Source of the DNA: Hohaiivirga grylli
Lineage (GTDB): Bacteria; Pseudomonadota; Alphaproteobacteria; Rhizobiales; Beijerinckiaceae
Length of the DNA: 64,000 bases
Reading direction: 5' to 3'
Assembly (NCBI RefSeq): GCF_039655745.1
Contig: NZ_JBBYXI010000001.1
Location: forward strand, 806,001 to 870,000
Below, piece after piece: positions 61,289 to 64,000 of the stretch. A program made the translations under genes and the position numbers. The notes beneath the pieces are model-generated. The model was not told where the DNA came from. It did not search any database and was given only the letters and a program-made list of their open reading frames with translations. Position 1 is the first letter of the stretch. Each line of letters begins with the position of its first letter.

Positions 61289-61325
61289 CTAAGAGCCCCT
61301 CCATTCGTTATCGACTGACATGAGC

Positions 61326-61383
61326 ACTGTATTTGCAGCGCTGCAAACTGTTGACCGGAAAATTTTCCGGTTCAAATCGGAAA
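61326..61383 (-). promoter_or_regulatory. Operator and promoter of ptsP
   Basis: Read towards ptsP: palindromic site TTTCCGATTTGAACCGGAAA (61383-61364), 7 nt, GGTCAACA (61356-61349, with TCAACA as -35), 17 nt, TACAGT (61331-61326) as -10; start near 61319. The palindrome's proximal edge is 76 nt from the ptsP start codon, against 77 nt in the EF_0829-like operon. Confidence 0.7.
61332..61347. promoter_or_regulatory. Palindrome in the ptsP promoter spacer
   Basis: Perfect 16-bp palindrome TTTGCAGCGCTGCAAA placed exactly between the proposed -35 and -10 of ptsP. A repressor bound here would block RNA polymerase. GCGCTGCAAA also occurs upstream of pflB (1118-1127). Confidence 0.55.
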
Positions 61384-61474
61384 ACGGTTTGGCCTTTCCG
61401 GAGGTTCCATTTTAATTGCGATTCAATTAAGAAAAGTGATCTTTGAATAAATTGGTCCCATTATTGGCATTGTC

Positions 61475-61627
61475 ATGAATAACAAGGCAGACAGGCTGAA
61501 GTCAGCACTGAGAGAAAACCTTAAGCGCCGTAAGGCCCATATGCGTGAGCGTAATGTGGGAAAAGATGCAGCACAGGAAAAAGCAACTGCTGAGGTTGTG
61601 AGGGAAGAGACGAAAGACAATCAATAG
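61475..61627 (+). CDS. Small conserved basic protein upstream of murA
   Basis: 50 residues (begins MNNKADRLKSALRENLKRRKAHM). Highly charged helix, probably cytoplasmic. Small proteins with a similar '...RLxxALRxNLxRRKAQ' start are common just before murA in Alphaproteobacteria, as here (murA 169 nt downstream). Function unknown. It is too short for most gene lists, but codon use and context support it. Confidence 0.7.
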   Translation: MNNKADRLKSALRENLKRRKAHMRERNVGKDAAQEKATAEVVREETKDNQ

Positions 61628-61796
61628 CTGTGAGTGAATTGTGCATTTTTCCAGCATTTTCAACTGTTGCTACGGATCGTCAATCTTTTTGCCTTAAATG
61701 GTGGTCATGAAATCGTATTGATTGCGCAAGAAAGCGCATGTAACTCAACTATACAAACGCTCTTTGCGTGCGCATCGGGTAAAAACTGAGGACAGA

Positions 61797-63086
61797 ATGG
61801 ATCGTATCGTAATCCGGGGTGGAGCCCCATTAAATGGCGTGATTCCAATTTCCGGAGCCAAGAATGCCGCCTTGCCTTTAATGATTGCGAGCCTTCTGAC
61901 GTCAGAGACGCTTGAGCTGACTAATGTACCCCGCTTAGCGGATATCTCCTCCCTCCTGCGAATTATGAGTAATTTCGGTGTTGACCACACGATTGCCGGC
62001 AAGCGCTTGGGTGAAAATACTGAATCTGGTCAGACAATTCGCCTTAATGCTGGCAATGTTGTCGATACGTTTGCACCCTATGAGCTGGTCTCCACGATGC
62101 GTGCAAGCTTCTGGGTAATTGCTCCGTTGCTGGCCCGCTTTGGTGAGGCCCGTGTCTCTATGCCGGGAGGCTGTGCTATCGGTACACGTCCTGTTGATCT
62201 GCTGATCATGGCTTTAGAAAAGCTTGGCGCTGATGTTGAAGTTGATGGTGGATACGTTGTTGCCAAAGCCCCTAATGGTTTAACAGGTGGAACAATACAT
62301 TTCCCGAAGGTCACAGTTGGCGGAACACATGTTGCGCTGATGGCGGCAACTTTGGCAAAGGGCACAACCATTATTGATAATGCCGCTTGTGAGCCTGAAG
62401 TGACTGATCTGGCGGATTGCCTTAATAAGATGGGTGCCAGAATTAAAGGTGCCGGTACACCTCATATTGAAATTGAGGGTGTCCCCAGTCTGCACGGTGC
62501 TTCTCATCCTGTGCTGCCGGACCGGATTGAAACCGGAACCTACGCTATGGCTGTTGCCATGACGGGTGGTGATGTTCTCCTGCAGGACACTCGCGCTGAT
62601 CTTCTGCAAAGTGCACTTGATGTTCTGGCCCGTACGGGCACGGAAGTTATACCTGTTGAGAATGGTATCAGAATTCGACGCGAGGGCGGTCAGATTGAAG
62701 CCGTCAATATTACGACAGAACCATTCCCGGGCTTTCCGACTGATTTACAGGCTCAGTTCATGGCCCTGATGACGAAGGCTAAGGGTAGCTCAACCATTCG
62801 CGAAACAATTTTTGAAAACCGCTTTATGCACGTGCAGGAATTGGCACGTCTTGGTGCTCAGATCAGGCTTGATGGCGATTGTGCGATTGTTGATGGGGCA
62901 GGCGTGCTGAAAGGTGCGCCGGTGATGGCAACTGATCTTCGTGCGTCTGTTTCACTGGTAATTGCCGGTTTGGTTGCAGAGGGTGAAACGACAATCAATC
63001 GTGTCTACCATCTTGATCGCGGGTTTGAGGCACTGGAGGCCAAACTGTCTCGGTGCGGTGCAAATATTGAGCGTGTGCGCGGATAA
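61797..63086 (+). CDS. murA: UDP-N-acetylglucosamine 1-carboxyvinyltransferase
   Basis: First committed step of peptidoglycan synthesis: adds enolpyruvate from PEP to UDP-GlcNAc; the fosfomycin target. The 429 residues have GGAPLNGVIPISGAKNAALPLM at the start (Lys of GAKNA), the catalytic Cys loop MPGGCAIGTRPVDL (sensitive Cys form), and ENRFMHVQELARLGA, DLRASVSLVIAGLVAEGET. GAGG precedes the ATG at 61797; longer in-frame starts have no ribosome site. Downstream are a terminator, then DUF2948 and hisD. Confidence 0.97.
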   Translation: MDRIVIRGGAPLNGVIPISGAKNAALPLMIASLLTSETLELTNVPRLADISSLLRIMSNFGVDHTIAGKRLGENTESGQTIRLNAGNVVDTFAPYELVSTMRASFWVIAPLLARFGEARVSMPGGCAIGTRPVDLLIMALEKLGADVEVDGGYVVAKAPNGLTGGTIHFPKVTVGGTHVALMAATLAKGTTIIDNAACEPEVTDLADCLNKMGARIKGAGTPHIEIEGVPSLHGASHPVLPDRIETGTYAMAVAMTGGDVLLQDTRADLLQSALDVLARTGTEVIPVENGIRIRREGGQIEAVNITTEPFPGFPTDLQAQFMALMTKAKGSSTIRETIFENRFMHVQELARLGAQIRLDGDCAIVDGAGVLKGAPVMATDLRASVSLVIAGLVAEGETTINRVYHLDRGFEALEAKLSRCGANIERVRG

Positions 63087-63090
63087 CGAA

Positions 63091-63118
63091 AAGGCTGGAG
63101 AAATTTCCAGCCTTTTTT
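63091..63118. terminator. Terminator after murA
   Basis: Stem AAGGCTGGA/TCCAGCCTT with a 6-nt loop, A-run before and T-run after; works on either strand. Confidence 0.93.
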
Positions 63119-63134
63119 ATTTTGGGGGAGGTGT

Positions 63135-63215
63135 TTAACGTCTCCAACGCTGTGGTGTAGTGGACGTTTTTGTGAAAGTTGCCAATGCAGCAACAATAAA
63201 AAGAAGTTTCTTCAT
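63135..63215 (-). CDS. Possible 26-residue peptide
   Basis: Short frame starting MKKLLFIVAALATFTK, a hydrophobic signal-like stretch, then a polar tail ending QRWRR. AAAGA lies upstream, and the terminator after murA would also end this transcript. It could be a small membrane peptide, but chance is not excluded. The rest of the 343-nt gap between murA and the DUF2948 gene shows no other gene. Confidence 0.3.
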   Translation of the reverse strand: MKKLLFIVAALATFTKTSTTPQRWRR

Positions 63216-63429
63216 AACTGGGTCTTTCAAATCCCTAATTTATAATTCTATAATTCCTTGATAGCGGGTTGAACTAAACAAAAGCTGAATCGATTTTAAA
63301 ATAAATCCTCAGTACCCTGTTGCGGTCTGCTGCGCATAAAACTTGGTTTCGCATATTATGTTATTATTTTCGCTTGCCTCTTCCAGAGAAGAATGCATGT
63401 TCAGGTTATTGATGTGAGCAGTTTGAGCG

Positions 63430-63858
63430 ATGGATAACCTGAAACTTATTGCCCTGGACGCTGATGATCTTGAAGTGATCTCAGCCCATTTGGAAGATAG
63501 CCTTATTCGTCTCGGAGATATGGTCTATCTGCCGAAAGAAAAGAAATTTGTCTTTACGACACAACGGATGGACTGGGAGACCAGCCAACCGGATGATCCT
63601 CACTATAATCTGACAGGTGTTCATTTTGAGCGTGTAACAGCTGTTCGGAGCCGAGGTCTTGATTTATCCAATAAAGATGCGACGCTGTGCTTGTTGGCCA
63701 TTGTCTTTAATGAGAAAGATAAGCCCTCCGGAACGGCCACTCTGGTCTTTACACGATATGTTGAGATTGAACTCGAAATTGAGTGTATTGAGGTTCAGAT
63801 GAAAGACCTTGGTATTGTTCCGTCAGAGGCCTTAAAAGAGACCCGCGCACAAGACTGA
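63430..63858 (+). CDS. DUF2948 family protein
   Basis: 142 residues, cytoplasmic, matching the alphaproteobacterial DUF2948 family: LKLIALDADDLEVISAHLEDSLIRLGDMVYLPKEKKFVF, then GVHFERVTAVRSRGLD and LVFTRYVEIELEIECIEVQMKDLG. It is nearly always between murA and hisD, as here. Function unknown. Confidence 0.92.
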   Translation: MDNLKLIALDADDLEVISAHLEDSLIRLGDMVYLPKEKKFVFTTQRMDWETSQPDDPHYNLTGVHFERVTAVRSRGLDLSNKDATLCLLAIVFNEKDKPSGTATLVFTRYVEIELEIECIEVQMKDLGIVPSEALKETRAQD

Positions 63859-63894
63859 CTAAAGTCGTAAGGATTTTGAAAGAAAGAGTTTGGA

Positions 63895-64000
63895 ATGGCC
63901 CTACGTTTGCAATTCAACCTTACTGATTTTGAAAGCCGGTTCCGTGAGGTCCTCACGATGAAACGCGAAATATCGGAAGATGTTGATACGGCTGTTCGTG
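63895..64000 (+). CDS. hisD: Histidinol dehydrogenase, N-terminal part
   Basis: The first 35 codons (LRLQFNLTDFESRFREVLTMKREISEDVDTAVR) match the N-terminus of HisD, the last enzyme of histidine synthesis; the rest lies beyond the window. It follows DUF2948 in the usual order, 36 nt apart, with AAAGAGTTTGG before the ATG. Confidence 0.88.
   Translation, partial: MALRLQFNLTDFESRFREVLTMKREISEDVDTAVR

Overview
The window is about 64 kb of an alphaproteobacterial chromosome at moderate GC. Signs of this are class I lysyl-tRNA synthetase, 5-aminolevulinate synthase (C4 haem pathway), the def-fmt-truA order, the TIGR02186/TauE pair, and the run 'small basic protein - murA - DUF2948 - hisD'. Pyruvate formate-lyase with its activase, plus ackA and pta, point to a facultative anaerobe with mixed-acid (acetate/formate) fermentation. 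I do not assign a genus.

Layout. 1-7.9 kb: end of ybaB, recR, then pflB-pflA and ackA-pta. 7.9-9.6 kb: an AT-rich insert with a coiled-coil/winged-helix protein diverging from an Abi_2 (AbiD/F-type HEPN) gene; a 44-nt perfect palindrome and a possible structured RNA lie between them. 9.6-24 kb: rmuC, a phage-repressor-like regulator, def-fmt-truA, hemA, an SDR protein, kduI-kduD with a GntR regulator, lysyl-tRNA synthetase, pyrD and a MATE exporter. 24-33 kb: a CrbR-like response regulator, a TauE/TIGR02186 pair and a 1176-residue CrbS-like transporter-kinase fusion; this pair is known elsewhere to control acetate use. 33-45 kb: mscL, folP-folB-folK, a sulfate-binding protein next to metZ, a DUF3053 lipoprotein, a LysR/aldo-keto reductase pair, mgtE with a structured leader, and the sulfate importer cysTWA. 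45-49 kb: peptide-type ABC transporter parts without ATPases, then tRNA-Thr(GGT). 49-51 kb: small envelope proteins and a stand-alone HsdR_N nuclease.

51.6-61.3 kb is the most interesting part. It holds a PRD protein, a glycine-rich SFCGS protein, DUF4312, DUF4311, DUF4310, a metal-dependent deacetylase/amidohydrolase, a DgaE-type PLP ammonia-lyase, a KDGP aldolase and a BglG/MtlR-type PRD-EIIB-EIIA regulator. An HPr-enzyme I fusion (ptsP) converges on it from the other side. This resembles the conserved but functionally unassigned EF_0829-EF_0839 neighbourhood of Enterococcus. I read it as an uptake and degradation route for an amino-sugar acid (possibly acylated), coupled to the phosphotransferase system, ending in pyruvate and glyceraldehyde 3-phosphate. 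The first gene of the cluster and ptsP share the same promoter layout: a 20-bp palindrome (TTTCCGNTTNNAANCGGAAA), 7 nt, GGTCAACA, 17 nt, then TACNNT. This argues that the two units form one regulon.

61.4-64 kb: murA region running into hisD. No CRISPR array, insertion sequence, rRNA or replication origin was seen.
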